Positions 16,317 to 26,346 of a stretch of DNA of 58,698 nt are shown here, piece after piece. The DNA comes from Janthinobacterium sp. FW305-129. GTDB lineage: Bacteria > Pseudomonadota > Gammaproteobacteria > Burkholderiales > Burkholderiaceae_D. The stretch is taken from positions 315,889 to 374,586 of the forward strand of contig NZ_JACYMM010000008.1 in NCBI RefSeq assembly GCF_020858115.1, written 5' to 3'. Position numbers and translations under genes: made by a program. Below the pieces are notes generated by a model. That model was not told the origin of the DNA. It searched no databases and saw only the letters and a program-made list of their open reading frames with translations. The number at the start of each line of letters is the position of its first letter. Position 1 is the first letter of the stretch.

Positions 16317-18257
16317 CTATGACTTGGACGCAACAATCTTGAGCTGCAGGGCGGCGATGTAGCGGCTGCGCCAGGCGGGATCTTGTGGCGTGAGCAAGGT
16401 GAGCCTGTCGCGCGCGCGCGTGGCGGCCACATAGAAACGGTTCTCTTCTTCCAGCGGGTCGGTCTTGCTGCGCGGGAATTCATCGACGGCCAGGTAAGGC
16501 AAGATCACGTGGTTGTATTCGAGGCCCTTGATCTGGTCGATGCAGGCGATGACGAGTTTGGCCTTGCCGGTCGACACCGTCACGGCGTCTTCCATCTCGC
16601 CCAGCCAGCCGGCAAAGCCGCCCAGCGCCACGCCCGCTTCGCGGCACACGTCGATAAAACCGTGCAGGGACCGGGCCACGACCCGCGCCTGGGCCGGGTC
16701 GACATAGATGCGGCGCGCCGTCTGTTCCAGCTGCATCAGGCCAAAGATGTGCTGCAGCGCATCGCCCGCCAGGGCGTCCGGGGGCAGCGCGCGCAGGTAA
16801 TCGACTGCGGCCAGGGTCAGCGCCGCCTTGTCCTGGTTCTGCGACTTGGCCAGCTGGTTCGTCAAGAAACCTTCCAGCAAGTCCGGGTAGTTGGCCACGT
16901 CGGCCTTGGCTTGCTGCAACTCCGCGCGCGTAAACGGGATTTCCGCGAAGGCCACCAGGGCTTCGAGGATCTCGCCGCGGCGCGGGCCGCTCTTGATCGC
17001 GTGCAAATCCTTGCGGGCGATGGCGACCATGCCGCGCAGCATCAGTACTTCCAGGCTCAGCAGATAACTGTTCATATCCACCAGGCCATACGCGATGCCG
17101 CTCTGGAACAGCGCCGTTTCCACGCGGATCGCCTGGTCGCGGTCGCGCAGCAAGATGGCCGTCGTGCCCGCATGCGCGTGTTCGAGCGCGGCGATCAGCT
17201 GCGCGCTGCACGCTTGCGGCTGCGCATGGTCGTACTCGAGCAGTTCGATGTGGGTGGCGCGCGACAGGGCCGACACGCTGGCCTTGTTTTTCAGCACGCC
17301 CACGGCCTGCGCCAGCTGCGGGCCGTAGCGGTAGGACGCCGTCAGCGGCAGGCGCTGCAAGGCGGGAAATTCCTGCTCGAAACGCTGGCGCAGGAAGCGG
17401 TGGTCGGCGCCCGACCACGTGTAGATCACTTGATCCTTATCGCCGGCGCCGCAGAAAAACGCATTTCCACGGCGTATCAGCATGGTCAGCAGGCGGAACG
17501 ACGCTTCGTTCAAGTCGTGCAATTCATCGGCCACGATGATCTGGAAGGCCGGCAATTGCTGGCGCAGCGGTTCGTCGCCGTCGAGCATGCGCACGAGGTC
17601 GTAGGTGGCGTCGAACGGGGCGCGGAACTGGATATCGCCCGTGTCGGCGCCGCGCAAGCCTTCGTATTCGCGCAGCCACAGATAGTGTGTGCGCGACATG
17701 CCCAGCAGCTCCAGGTTGTCGTCGAGGGAATTGCTCTCGAAGTCGGGATTTTGGAAATCCAGACGGGCCTTGGTGCGCAACTGCAGTTTCAGGAATTCGG
17801 CGATGGCGCCGTTGGTCGTATTGATTTCCAGCGGGTAGCGGTGAGCGTATTTCTCGGAGACCACTTCCAGCGCTTCCCAGGCCACCGGGCGCAGCTCTTC
17901 ATCGCTGCGCATGGATGCCACTTGCATATTTTCCAGCTGCAACAGCACCTTGGCGGCAAAGGCGTCGAAGGTATCGATCGTCAGGCGCTTGACGACGCCC
18001 AGCGGCACGCCCACTTCCAGCAGGCGCTGGCGCAGGGCCACGCGCGCCGCCTCGGTGAACACGAGGGCCAGCATGCGCTCGGGCGCGCGGCCCCGGTGCA
18101 GCGCCTCGGCCAGGCGCAGGGCCAGGGTCGTCGTCTTGGCCGCGCCGGCATTGGCGTCGATCAAGACCACTTTCTTTTGCGCCGTCTGGATGGCGACCTG
18201 TTCCGGCGTGGGCGTGATGCGTTTGGGAATGAACTGCGGGGCGTTATCTGTACTCAA
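16317..18257 (-). CDS. UvrD-like superfamily 1 helicase with divergent ATPase motifs
   Basis: 646 aa. The helicase motifs are in order but altered. Walker A is A-N-A-G-A-A-K41-T42, with alanine at both usual glycine positions of GxxxxGKT. Motif II is D244-E-L-H-D instead of DE-x-Q-D. Motif III region is GAGDKDQVIYTW, and motif VI is FYVAATRARDRL. It is shorter than UvrD (about 720 aa) because the 2B-type insertions are reduced. The start is TTG 18257 with AGGA six bases upstream. It lies 33 bp downstream of the EgtB-like gene on the same strand, so they are probably co-transcribed. It may still hydrolyse ATP because K41, T42, D244 and E245 remain. Confidence 0.8.
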   Translation of the reverse strand: MSTDNAPQFIPKRITPTPEQVAIQTAQKKVVLIDANAGAAKTTTLALRLAEALHRGRAPERMLALVFTEAARVALRQRLLEVGVPLGVVKRLTIDTFDAFAAKVLLQLENMQVASMRSDEELRPVAWEALEVVSEKYAHRYPLEINTTNGAIAEFLKLQLRTKARLDFQNPDFESNSLDDNLELLGMSRTHYLWLREYEGLRGADTGDIQFRAPFDATYDLVRMLDGDEPLRQQLPAFQIIVADELHDLNEASFRLLTMLIRRGNAFFCGAGDKDQVIYTWSGADHRFLRQRFEQEFPALQRLPLTASYRYGPQLAQAVGVLKNKASVSALSRATHIELLEYDHAQPQACSAQLIAALEHAHAGTTAILLRDRDQAIRVETALFQSGIAYGLVDMNSYLLSLEVLMLRGMVAIARKDLHAIKSGPRRGEILEALVAFAEIPFTRAELQQAKADVANYPDLLEGFLTNQLAKSQNQDKAALTLAAVDYLRALPPDALAGDALQHIFGLMQLEQTARRIYVDPAQARVVARSLHGFIDVCREAGVALGGFAGWLGEMEDAVTVSTGKAKLVIACIDQIKGLEYNHVILPYLAVDEFPRSKTDPLEEENRFYVAATRARDRLTLLTPQDPAWRSRYIAALQLKIVASKS

Positions 18258-18290
18258 GGGTATCCTGAAATGATGTCTGTTTTCGGCGCG

Positions 18291-19487
18291 CTACCAGGCG
18301 CAGGTGCGCAGGCCGGCAAAGATGTCGCCCCGTTCGGGCGCGTGGAAGGCGCGCATGCGGGGCGAATGCAGGCGCGGCGGCGTGGCAAAGGCGGCGCCGC
18401 GCAGCACCTGGTGCTGCATGAAATACGGCGCCGAATATTCGCGCCAGGCATCCACCGCAAAGCCCGGATACGGCTCGAACGGCGTCGCCGTCCACTCCCA
18501 TACCTGGCCCCAGTGAAAGCGCGGGTGGCCGGACAGCGCAGCATACTCCCATTCCGCCTCGGTCGCCAGGCGGCGGCCCGCCCAGGCGCAGTACGCCTGC
18601 GCTTCATACAGATTGATGTGGCGCACGGCTTCATTCGGCGGCAAGGTCGTGCGCCGGCCGAAACGCATGGTGCGCCACTGCGTCGCTTCGCGCAGCCAAT
18701 ATAAAGGCGACGAGCGCTCCTGCCGCATCAGCCAGGCGCTGCCGGCCGCGCTCCAGAACTGGCGGTTCTGGTACCCGCCATCGGCGACGAAGTCGGCAAA
18801 CTGGGCGTTTGATACGGCGCAAGCATCGATGGAAAACGGCGCCACGTAGCAGCTATGAGGCGGCGATTCATTGTCGAAGGCAAACCCGTCCCCGCGCGGC
18901 GAGCCCAGTGCGATGGTGCCGCCAGGAAAAGCGATCTCCCCCGCCCCGGGCGGCAAGGCCGGGCTGGCGGCGAGGGATTCCGGCGCTTCCAGGCCCAGCC
19001 ATTGCAAGCCTGCCAGCATTTCCTCGCCACACAGGTCTTCATGCGCCAGGGCCAGACGGTACGGCGCCAGGGCGCTGTCGACATTGGCTTCGCGCGAGAG
19101 CTTATCGAGCACGCGGTCAAGTACTTCGCGGCAATACGTTTTGACGGCGCCGGGACTGGGCAGTTCCAGCTTCCAGCGCGCGCGGTGCTCGACCATATTG
19201 GCGTCGAACAAGTCGTCGCCGCGCGTCAGCAGGGAGTTATAGATGGCGTCGGCCGGGTGGCTCGATGCCGCTTCGCGCAGGATGTACCACTCGGCAAACC
19301 AGGCGATCTGCGCCAGTTGCCACAAGGGCGGCGTGAGGCGCGGATGACGGGGCAGGCCCGCCACCACGTCCAGGCCGGCACTGACATAACAGTCGAACAG
19401 GGAAAGGGTATCCTGGCGCGCGGCTTGCAGCGACTGGGCCAGTTGCTGCGCGCCGGCATGGCGAAAAGAGGCGTTGATTAAAGTCAT
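18291..19487 (-). CDS. EgtB/SenA-like sulfoxide-synthase-family protein with altered metal ligands
   Basis: 398 aa with an N-terminal DinB-like helical domain (about 15-165) and a C-terminal FGE-sulfatase/C-type-lectin domain (about 185-398; AQAYCAWAGRRLATEAEWEYA, VWEWTATPFEPYPGF). The tail VLRGAAFATPPRLHSPR... resembles selenoneine synthase SenA more than mycobacterial EgtB. These enzymes join a thiol or selenol to hercynine at a three-His iron site. Here the first His is Q60 (PPLWQLAQIAWF, normally LGH or LAH), the second is kept (H149 in HEDLC), and the third is C153 (normally HxxxH). No SenB or SenC gene is nearby. The chemistry is therefore uncertain. Confidence 0.72.
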   Translation of the reverse strand: MTLINASFRHAGAQQLAQSLQAARQDTLSLFDCYVSAGLDVVAGLPRHPRLTPPLWQLAQIAWFAEWYILREAASSHPADAIYNSLLTRGDDLFDANMVEHRARWKLELPSPGAVKTYCREVLDRVLDKLSREANVDSALAPYRLALAHEDLCGEEMLAGLQWLGLEAPESLAASPALPPGAGEIAFPGGTIALGSPRGDGFAFDNESPPHSCYVAPFSIDACAVSNAQFADFVADGGYQNRQFWSAAGSAWLMRQERSSPLYWLREATQWRTMRFGRRTTLPPNEAVRHINLYEAQAYCAWAGRRLATEAEWEYAALSGHPRFHWGQVWEWTATPFEPYPGFAVDAWREYSAPYFMQHQVLRGAAFATPPRLHSPRMRAFHAPERGDIFAGLRTCAW

Positions 19488-19556
19488 GGCCTGATTGTAA
19501 CGACTTATGCCAAGCTTGCACCAGTCGCCGGGGAAACAGGGAGCTGCCTCCCCCGC

Positions 19557-20873
19557 TTACTTGACGAGCAATTCGCCCTGCAGCGGCGTGACGACGGACT
19601 TGGGCATGCTGACGATAAAGCTGCTGCCCTTGTCGGCCACGGACTGGATCGCCAACGTCCCGCCGTGGCGCAGCAGCACGTGCTTGACGATGGCCAGGCC
19701 CAGGCCCGTGCCCTGGGTTTCGCGCGAACGGCTCTTGTCGACGCGGTAAAAACGTTCCGTCAGGCGCGAAATATGCTCCTGGCTGATGCCGATGCCCGTA
19801 TCTTGCGCGATAAATTGCGGTCCGGCCGGGCCATCCTGCCAGCGCAAGGTGATGGTGCCGCCGGCCGGGGTGTAGCGCACGGCATTCGAGGCCAGGTTGC
19901 CGAAGGCGCTGTACAGCTCGTCGTAGCTGCCCAGCACGTCGGGGCCGTTGCATTCCATGGTCACTTCATGCTTGCCTGCCGACAAGCCCTTGGCGTCACG
20001 CAAGACTTGCTGCATGAGCTTTTTGACATCCACGGGCTCGGGGCGCAGCGGATAGTCGACCGATTCCAGGCGTGACAGGGTCAGCATGTCCTCGATCAGA
20101 TGCTGCATGCGGTGGCCCTGCTCCGTCATCAGCTTGAGGTGGGCGGCGCGCGTGGCGGCGTCCAGATCCAGCTCGGCGGAAGCGATTTCCAGGAAGCCGA
20201 CGATGACCGTCAGCGGCGTGCGCAGTTCGTGCGAAGCGTTGGCGATGAAGTCGCGGCGCATCATTTCGATGCGTTCCGTCTCCGTCACATCGTGCGTGAC
20301 GAGGATCTGGCGGCGGTTTTCAAACGGAATGATCTGCACGATCAGCTTGCGGTTGCGGAAGGTGATCGTCAGCGGCTGGTCGTAGCGGCCCAGGATGATG
20401 TAATCCATGAACTCGGGGCTGCGGATCAAATTCGTCACGCGCATGCCCTTGTCGCGCTCGTGGGTGAGGCCCAGGTGTTTCTCGGCGGCAGGATTGCACC
20501 ATTCGAGGAAGAGCACGTCGTCCATGATGACGACGCCGTCCGGCAACAGGTGCATGGCCTGGCGGAAACGCGCCAGCCATTCCGTCAGCTCGGCCTGGTT
20601 TTTCTCGTCGTCACGGCGCATGCGGTACAAACGCGCAAAGATGCTGGTCCAGGCGCCCCAGCCGTCGGGCAGCCTGGCGCTTTGCGGATTGTCCAGCCAG
20701 TTGCTCAGCTGGAACAGATACGACAGCTGCACGAACACCATCATGGCCATCAGCACGAAGGCGATGCCCAGCGCATACGTGGCGCCGAACAGATACCAGA
20801 CGACGGCCACGCCCAGCAGCGCCAGCACCATGCGCAAGGCGGCCGGTACCCAGAACAGCAATTTCGGATTCAT
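19557..20873 (-). CDS. phoR: Phosphate regulon sensor kinase PhoR
   Basis: 438 aa. Two N-terminal membrane helices (about 10-28 and 33-54) without a large periplasmic domain, a PAS domain (about 100-200), the phosphoacceptor H215 in NASHELRTPLTV, and a HATPase domain with NLASNAVRYTP, DTGIGI and GTGLGLAIVKH. It senses phosphate status through PstSCAB and PhoU and phosphorylates PhoB. It is the last gene of the pstSCAB-phoU-phoB-phoR cluster, 11 bp after phoB. Confidence 0.96.
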   Translation of the reverse strand: MNPKLLFWVPAALRMVLALLGVAVVWYLFGATYALGIAFVLMAMMVFVQLSYLFQLSNWLDNPQSARLPDGWGAWTSIFARLYRMRRDDEKNQAELTEWLARFRQAMHLLPDGVVIMDDVLFLEWCNPAAEKHLGLTHERDKGMRVTNLIRSPEFMDYIILGRYDQPLTITFRNRKLIVQIIPFENRRQILVTHDVTETERIEMMRRDFIANASHELRTPLTVIVGFLEIASAELDLDAATRAAHLKLMTEQGHRMQHLIEDMLTLSRLESVDYPLRPEPVDVKKLMQQVLRDAKGLSAGKHEVTMECNGPDVLGSYDELYSAFGNLASNAVRYTPAGGTITLRWQDGPAGPQFIAQDTGIGISQEHISRLTERFYRVDKSRSRETQGTGLGLAIVKHVLLRHGGTLAIQSVADKGSSFIVSMPKSVVTPLQGELLVK

Positions 20874-20884
20874 AGAGGCAAGCT

Positions 20885-21574
20885 TTACTTTTCAGACAAC
20901 ATGTAGCCGACGCTGCGCACCGTCTTGATCAGGCTTTCCGCCTCTTTCAAGGCTTTGCGCAAGCGCAATACGTGGACATCGACCGTGCGTTCCTCGATCA
21001 CCACATGGTCGCCCCACACCTTGTCGAGCAGCTGGCTGCGCGAAAACACGCGTTCCGGATGGGCCAGCAGGAATTTCAGCAGCTTGTATTCGGCATGGCC
21101 GATATCGATCTTCTGTTCATCCATCATGACGGTGCAGCTGACGGGGTCCAGGGCCACGTTGCCGGCACGCATCGGCGCCTGCGCATGTTCCGGACTCTTG
21201 CGTCGCAGCAAGGCTTTGGCGCGGGCCAGCAGCTCGCGCGGCGAGAACGGCTTGGTGACGTAATCGTCGGCCCCGCTGTTCAGGCCGGCCAGCTTGTCTT
21301 CTTCCATGCTCTTGGCGGTGAGCATGATGACGGGGATGGCGGCGAAATTGCGGTCGGCGCGGATGCGCGACAGCAAGCGCAAGCCCGTCTGGTCCGGCAA
21401 CATCCAGTCCAGCAGGATCAGATGCGGCGTGCGGTGCTGGATGAATTCCCAGGCATCGGCGACGTTTTGTACGGAACAGCAATTCCAGCCGGATTCGCGC
21501 AGCGAATAGGTCACCAGTTCAACGATGGCCGGCTCATCTTCAACAATCAATACCGTGGTTTTATCAGATGCCAT
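20885..21574 (-). CDS. phoB: Phosphate regulon response regulator PhoB
   Basis: 229 aa OmpR-type regulator. Receiver domain with E12-D13 and phospho-acceptor D56 (LILLDWMLPDQTG), and K in VTKPFSPREL. C-terminal winged helix with the family segment WGDHVVIEERTVDVHVLRLR. Phospho-PhoB binds 11-bp-spaced TGTCAT repeats (Pho boxes), which occur in the pstS-ppk intergenic region at 26347-26516. It lies 5 bp after phoU. Confidence 0.97.
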   Translation of the reverse strand: MASDKTTVLIVEDEPAIVELVTYSLRESGWNCCSVQNVADAWEFIQHRTPHLILLDWMLPDQTGLRLLSRIRADRNFAAIPVIMLTAKSMEEDKLAGLNSGADDYVTKPFSPRELLARAKALLRRKSPEHAQAPMRAGNVALDPVSCTVMMDEQKIDIGHAEYKLLKFLLAHPERVFSRSQLLDKVWGDHVVIEERTVDVHVLRLRKALKEAESLIKTVRSVGYMLSEK

Positions 21575-21579
21575 AAAGC

Positions 21580-22290
21580 TTACTCAGGGAGCTCCTCGGA
21601 AATGGCGGGAGCAGCCACCTTGGTGTGGCGGATGTCCTTGCCTTCAACCACGTAAATCACGTATTCGGCGATGTTTTTCGCATGGTCGCCGATCCGTTCG
21701 ATGGCCTTGGCCACCCACAGGGTATCGAGCGCCGCCGAAATCGTGCGCGGGTCTTCCATCATAAAGGTAATCAAGTTGCGCATGATAGACCGAAACTCAT
21801 GGTCGATGATGGCATCTTGTGCAATTAATTGTAAGGCCAGCTTGCCATCGTTGCGGGCGAAGGCGTCGAGCGCGTCGTGCAGCATGTCGGTGGCCGTGTT
21901 GGCGATGCCGCGCACCATCTCGTAATGGTTGACGACGCCGTTGCCGCGCTTGTGCAGGTTCTTCGCCACGCGGGCGATTTTGGTCGCCTCGTCGCCTACG
22001 CGTTCGAGGTCGGTAATCACCTTGATGGTGGCCATAATGGTGCGCAAATCGTTGGCGGCCGGCTGGCGGCGCACGATCAGATGGCTGCAGGCGTCGTCGA
22101 GCGACACTTCCAGCTGGTTGACGACGTCGTCTTCGCGCATCACGCGGTCGGCACGCTCGGCATTACCGATGCGAAAGCACGTCATCGCGTCGAGGAACTG
22201 GGTTTCAACGATGCCGCCCATCAGGAGCACTTTCGAGCGGATCGCTTCGAGTTCGTTATCGTATTGCTTGGATGAATGTTCGCCTAACAT
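21580..22290 (-). CDS. phoU: Phosphate signalling protein PhoU
   Basis: 236 aa all-helical protein with two copies of the PhoU three-helix repeat; its metal-binding E/DxxxD motifs appear as RVGDEATKIA and RIGDHAKNIAEYV. It links the Pst transporter to PhoR and prevents PhoB activation when phosphate is plentiful. It lies 48 bp downstream of pstB in the same operon. Confidence 0.96.
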   Translation of the reverse strand: MLGEHSSKQYDNELEAIRSKVLLMGGIVETQFLDAMTCFRIGNAERADRVMREDDVVNQLEVSLDDACSHLIVRRQPAANDLRTIMATIKVITDLERVGDEATKIARVAKNLHKRGNGVVNHYEMVRGIANTATDMLHDALDAFARNDGKLALQLIAQDAIIDHEFRSIMRNLITFMMEDPRTISAALDTLWVAKAIERIGDHAKNIAEYVIYVVEGKDIRHTKVAAPAISEELPE

Positions 22291-22338
22291 GCTGTCTCTC
22301 CGTATTCAGTTGTCTTGTATATCGTTATTCTGTTCGGA

Positions 22339-23133
22339 TCAGCCGAAGCGGCCCGTGATGTAATCCTGCGTTTCCTTGCGGGCCGGATTCATGAAAATCT
22401 GGTCCGTTTCGCCGAATTCCACCAGTTCGCCCAGATACATGTACGCCGTGTAGTCGGAGCAGCGCGCCGCCTGTTGCATATTGTGCGTCACGATGGCGAT
22501 CGTGTAATCCTGTTTCAGTTCGCTGATCAGCTCTTCCACCTTCGACGTCGAGATCGGGTCCAGCGCCGAGGTCGGCTCATCGAGCAGCAAGACGTCCGGC
22601 TTCACGGCCACGCCGCGCGCGATGCACAGGCGCTGCTGCTGGCCGCCCGACAGCGACAGGCCGCTCTTCGTCAGCTTGTCCTTGACTTCGCCCCACAGCG
22701 CCGCCTTTTTCAGGGCCCACTCGACGCGCTCATCCATCTCGCCCTTCGACAGGTCTTCATACAGGCGCACGCCGAAGGCGATGTTGTCGTACACGGACAT
22801 GGGGAACGGCGTCGGCTTCTGGAACACCATGCCGACCTTGGCGCGCAGCATGTTGACGTCCTGGTCCGCGTCGAGCACGTTGCGGCCGCGGTACAGGATC
22901 GAGCCTTCCGCGCGCTGGCCCGGATACAGGTCATACATGCGGTTCAGGGTGCGCAGCAGGGTTGATTTGCCGCAACCGGACGGGCCGATGAAGGCGGTAA
23001 CCTTCTTCTCGTGGATGTCCAGGTTGACGTTATGCAAGCTTTGCGTTTTGCCGTAAAAAAAGTTCAGGCCCGAAATCTCGATGGTTTTTTTCTTTGGTGC
23101 CAGGTCTTGGGCTGGATTCATTTGCGTATTCAT
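22339..23133 (-). CDS. pstB: Phosphate ABC transporter ATP-binding protein PstB
   Basis: 264 aa ABC ATPase. Walker [12 protein letters not shown], signature [14 protein letters not shown], Walker [13 protein letters not shown], and switch His in [11 protein letters not shown]. The PstB-specific segment [14 protein letters not shown] follows Walker A. It energises high-affinity phosphate import through PstA/PstC. It lies 26 bp after pstA. Confidence 0.97.
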   Translation of the reverse strand: MNTQMNPAQDLAPKKKTIEISGLNFFYGKTQSLHNVNLDIHEKKVTAFIGPSGCGKSTLLRTLNRMYDLYPGQRAEGSILYRGRNVLDADQDVNMLRAKVGMVFQKPTPFPMSVYDNIAFGVRLYEDLSKGEMDERVEWALKKAALWGEVKDKLTKSGLSLSGGQQQRLCIARGVAVKPDVLLLDEPTSALDPISTSKVEELISELKQDYTIAIVTHNMQQAARCSDYTAYMYLGELVEFGETDQIFMNPARKETQDYITGRFG

Positions 23134-23159
23134 ATGGGTTCGCTTCGCTCGGTATCTGT

Positions 23160-24056
23160 TTAATGTGGGACTTTTTGGCTGAACACGGTGCGCGACAGGA
23201 TATTTAAGGCCAGCACGCTGAAGGTGATCAGCAGTGCGCCGCCCCAGGCCAGCGAGCGCCAGTTGTCGTACGGGCTCATCGCGAACGATGCGATGACGGA
23301 CGGCAAGTTGGCCATCGGCGCATTCATGTTGAAGCTTTGGAACTGGTTATTCAGGGCCGTGAACAGCAGCGGCGCCGTTTCGCCGGCGATGCGGGCCAAG
23401 GCCAGCAGTACGCCGGTGATGACGCCCGCCTTGACGGCGCGCAAGCGCACGAGTGTCGCCACCTTCCAGCGCGGCGCACCGAGGGCAAATGCGGCTTCCA
23501 GCAGGCTGTTCGGCACCAGGCGCAGCATATTGTCCGTCGTGCGCACCACCACCGGCACGGCGATCAGCGACAGGGCGATGGCGCCCGCATAACCGGAGAA
23601 ATGTTTGACGTGCGCCACGTACAGCGCATACACGAACAGGCCGATGACGATCGATGGGGCCGACAGCATGATGTCGGTGACGAAGCGCGTCACTTGCGCC
23701 AGCTTGTTTTCTTCGCCGTATTCGGCCAGGTAGATGCCGGCCAGAATGCCGATCGGGGTGCTGACGACCGTCGCCAGGCCCACCATCAGGGCGCTGCCGA
23801 CGATGGCATTGATCAGGCCGCCGCCTTCGCTGCCGGGGGCCGGCGTCGTTTGCGTGAACAGGTCGACGGACAAGGCGCCGAAACCCTTGATCACCAGGGT
23901 GAACAGGATCCACACGAGCACGGCCAGGCCCAGGGCCATGGCGGCCACCGACAGGGCGATGCCGATGCGGTGCATCAGCAGGCGCTTGCGGTAGACGGGG
24001 TTCATGGCCGGCTTGGCCGGAGCGTCGTGGGTGCTAACTTGGCTGAGCTGGCTCAT
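23160..24056 (-). CDS. pstA: Phosphate ABC transporter permease PstA
   Basis: 298 aa inner-membrane permease with about six hydrophobic segments and the binding-protein-dependent transport EAA region ([18 protein letters not shown]...[12 protein letters not shown]). It forms the translocation channel with PstC. The start ATG overlaps the pstC stop by 4 nt, so translation is coupled. Confidence 0.96.
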   Translation of the reverse strand: MSQLSQVSTHDAPAKPAMNPVYRKRLLMHRIGIALSVAAMALGLAVLVWILFTLVIKGFGALSVDLFTQTTPAPGSEGGGLINAIVGSALMVGLATVVSTPIGILAGIYLAEYGEENKLAQVTRFVTDIMLSAPSIVIGLFVYALYVAHVKHFSGYAGAIALSLIAVPVVVRTTDNMLRLVPNSLLEAAFALGAPRWKVATLVRLRAVKAGVITGVLLALARIAGETAPLLFTALNNQFQSFNMNAPMANLPSVIASFAMSPYDNWRSLAWGGALLITFSVLALNILSRTVFSQKVPH

Positions 24057-25072
24057 TTCGTGCCTTCCTTGCGGGACATGCCAGCCAGCATCAGCTTGGC
24101 GGCGGATAAGACGATAAAGGTGATGACAAACAGGATCAGGGCCAGCGAGAACAGCGACGCCACGTGCAGTTCGGATTGCGCTTCGCCGAATTCGTTCGCC
24201 AGCAGCGAGGTGATGCTGTTACCGGCGGCAAACAGCGACCACGACAGCTTGTTCGCGTTGCCGATGACGAAGGTCACGGCCATGGTCTCGCCCAGCGCGC
24301 GGCCCAGGCCCAGCATGACGCCGCCGACGACGCCAGTCTTGGTGTACGGCAAGACAATCTTGCGCACCACTTCCCAGCGCGTGCAGCCGAGGCCGTATGC
24401 GGATTCCTTCAGCACGGCAGGGACGATTTCGAACACGTCGCGCATCACGGAAGCGATGAAGGGGATGATCATGATGGCCAGCACCAGGCCGGCCGTCAGC
24501 AAGCCGATGCCCATCATGGGGCCGCTGAACAGCTGGCCGATGACGGGCACGTTGCCCAGCGTGGCTTTCAGGATAGGCTGGACGTGGTCGGCAAACAGGG
24601 GGGCAAACACGAACAGGCCCCAGATGCCGTAGATGATCGATGGCACGCCAGCCAGCAGCTCGACAGCCGTGCCCAGCGGGCGGCGCAGCCAGGCCGGGCA
24701 GATTTCCGTGAGGAACAGGGCGATGCCGAAGCTGACGGGGAAGGCGATCAGCAAGGCGATGACGGAGGTCACCAGGGTGCCGATGATGGGAATCAGGGCG
24801 CCGTACTGGTCATTGACGGGGTCCCACTCGGCCGAGACGATGAAATGCAGGCCGAAGGTCTTGAAGGCCGGTATCGATTCCATGATCAGCGAAATGATGA
24901 TGCCGACCAGTACGATCAGCACCGACAGGGCGAACAGCATCGTCACCTTGTGGAACATGAAATCCTGGATGCGCTGCTTGCGCATGGTGGAAAGCATTTG
25001 CGCGTGACTGATGGAATCGGTCATGGTGCCGCCTGGCATGGGGATCGTGGAGGAGGTAGATTGTGCGCTCAT
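24053..25072 (-). CDS. pstC: Phosphate ABC transporter permease PstC
   Basis: 339 aa inner-membrane permease with about six hydrophobic segments and the EAA-type loop [19 protein letters not shown]...[12 protein letters not shown]. The start is uncertain: ATG 25072 has no clear ribosome site, while ATG 25024 (MTDSISHAQ) has AGGCGG nearby and would give 323 aa. It works with PstA, PstB and PstS. It is separated from pstS by about 160 bp containing a stem-loop. Confidence 0.95.
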   Translation of the reverse strand: MSAQSTSSTIPMPGGTMTDSISHAQMLSTMRKQRIQDFMFHKVTMLFALSVLIVLVGIIISLIMESIPAFKTFGLHFIVSAEWDPVNDQYGALIPIIGTLVTSVIALLIAFPVSFGIALFLTEICPAWLRRPLGTAVELLAGVPSIIYGIWGLFVFAPLFADHVQPILKATLGNVPVIGQLFSGPMMGIGLLTAGLVLAIMIIPFIASVMRDVFEIVPAVLKESAYGLGCTRWEVVRKIVLPYTKTGVVGGVMLGLGRALGETMAVTFVIGNANKLSWSLFAAGNSITSLLANEFGEAQSELHVASLFSLALILFVITFIVLSAAKLMLAGMSRKEGTK

Positions 25073-25174
25073 AATGTGCCATGTGGGTGGTACTGCAGGT
25101 ACTGCTATTTTTATTTTGCTCTTTTAGCCGGGAACGCCTGCAAGGGCTTGCGGGCGGTCCTGGCTAACTCCCTG

Positions 25175-25196
25175 CCCCGCCGTGCTGCTGGCGGGG
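25175..25196 (-). promoter_or_regulatory. Stem-loop between pstS and pstC
   Basis: CCCCGCC (25175-25181) pairs with GGCGGGG (25190-25196) across an 8-nt loop, with no T-run. Such intercistronic hairpins often stabilise the pstS mRNA and lower expression of the permease genes relative to the abundant binding protein. That role is inferred. Confidence 0.5.
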
Positions 25197-25231
25197 ACAA
25201 GGATGGATATTGCTGTATTCAGACTATCGGA

Positions 25232-26281
25232 TTAGTAGATCGACTTGCCCGATGCATCTTTCAAATTGGCTTTCCACGATTCCTGCACCAGTTTCACGAC
25301 CGATGCCGGCATCGGCACGTAGTCCAGTTCGACGGCAGCAGGGCCGCCGTTCTTGTAGGCCCAGTCGAAGAATTTCAGGACTTCTTTTGCCTTGGCTGCG
25401 TCAGCCTGGACTTTGTGCATCAGGATGAACGACACGCCCGTGATCGGCCAGCTGTTCTTGCCAGCCTGGTCGGTCAGGACCACGCCGAAGCCTGGGGTTT
25501 GCGTCCAAGGTGCCGAAGCGGCGGCTGCCTTGAAGTTTTCGTCGTCAGGCTGCAGGAAGTTGCCGTCCTTGTTTTGCAGCTGGGTGTGCGACATCTTGTT
25601 TTTCTTGGCGTAAGCCCACTCGACGTAGCCGATCGAACCCTTGATACGCTGTACGTTGGCGGCGACGCCTTCGTTACCCTTGCCGCCCACGCCGACAGCC
25701 CATTTCACGGCCGAGCCAGCGCCGATTTTCGATTTGAATTCCGGGTTGGTTTTCGACAGGAAGTCGGTGAACAGGAAGGACGTGCCCGAACCGTCGGCGC
25801 GGTGCACCACGGTGATTTCCGTGTCCGGCAGCTTGACGCCACTGTTCAGTGCGGCGATCTCGGGAGCGCTCCACTTGGTGATCTTGCCCAGGTAGATGTC
25901 GCCAACGACCTTGCCCGTCATTTTCAGCTGGCCTGGGGTCACGCCGTCCAGGTTGACGATGGTGACCACGCCGCCCATGATGGCCGGGAACTGCATCAGG
26001 CCCGCTTCTTCCAGCTCTTCCGCCTTCAAAGGCATGTCCGAAGCGCCGAATTCAACAGTCTTGGCCTTGATTTGCTTGATGCCGGCGCCGGAACCGACGG
26101 ACTGGTAGTTCAGGCCGTTGCCCGTGTTGGCTTTGTACGTCTCAGCCCATTTGGCGTAGATCGGGTACGGGAAGGTTGCACCAGCACCTGTCATATCTGC
26201 CGCCATGACGGAAGCGGAAGAAAATGCCATCGCTGCCGAAGCACCCACGACGATAAATTTGAACATTTGCTTCATTTGCAT
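25232..26281 (-). CDS. pstS: Phosphate-binding periplasmic protein PstS
   Basis: 349 aa with a Sec signal peptide (about 1-27, ending SVMA-AD) and the phosphate-binding protein fold. Key segments are GAGATFPYPIYAKWAE, IGAGSAVKWAVGVGGKGNEG and VHRADGSGTSFLFTD. It delivers phosphate to PstCA. GAGGA lies just before ATG 26281. The promoter region contains a well-formed Pho box with a -10-like TAGACT, so this is the PhoB-controlled head of the operon. Confidence 0.97.
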   Translation of the reverse strand: MQMKQMFKFIVVGASAAMAFSSASVMAADMTGAGATFPYPIYAKWAETYKANTGNGLNYQSVGSGAGIKQIKAKTVEFGASDMPLKAEELEEAGLMQFPAIMGGVVTIVNLDGVTPGQLKMTGKVVGDIYLGKITKWSAPEIAALNSGVKLPDTEITVVHRADGSGTSFLFTDFLSKTNPEFKSKIGAGSAVKWAVGVGGKGNEGVAANVQRIKGSIGYVEWAYAKKNKMSHTQLQNKDGNFLQPDDENFKAAAASAPWTQTPGFGVVLTDQAGKNSWPITGVSFILMHKVQADAAKAKEVLKFFDWAYKNGGPAAVELDYVPMPASVVKLVQESWKANLKDASGKSIY

Positions 26282-26346
26282 ATCAAGTCCTCAGGGTTGT
26301 TAGGGCTCAAAGTCCCGGTTGAATGCTGCGCAGTCTAGCAAGCGAA

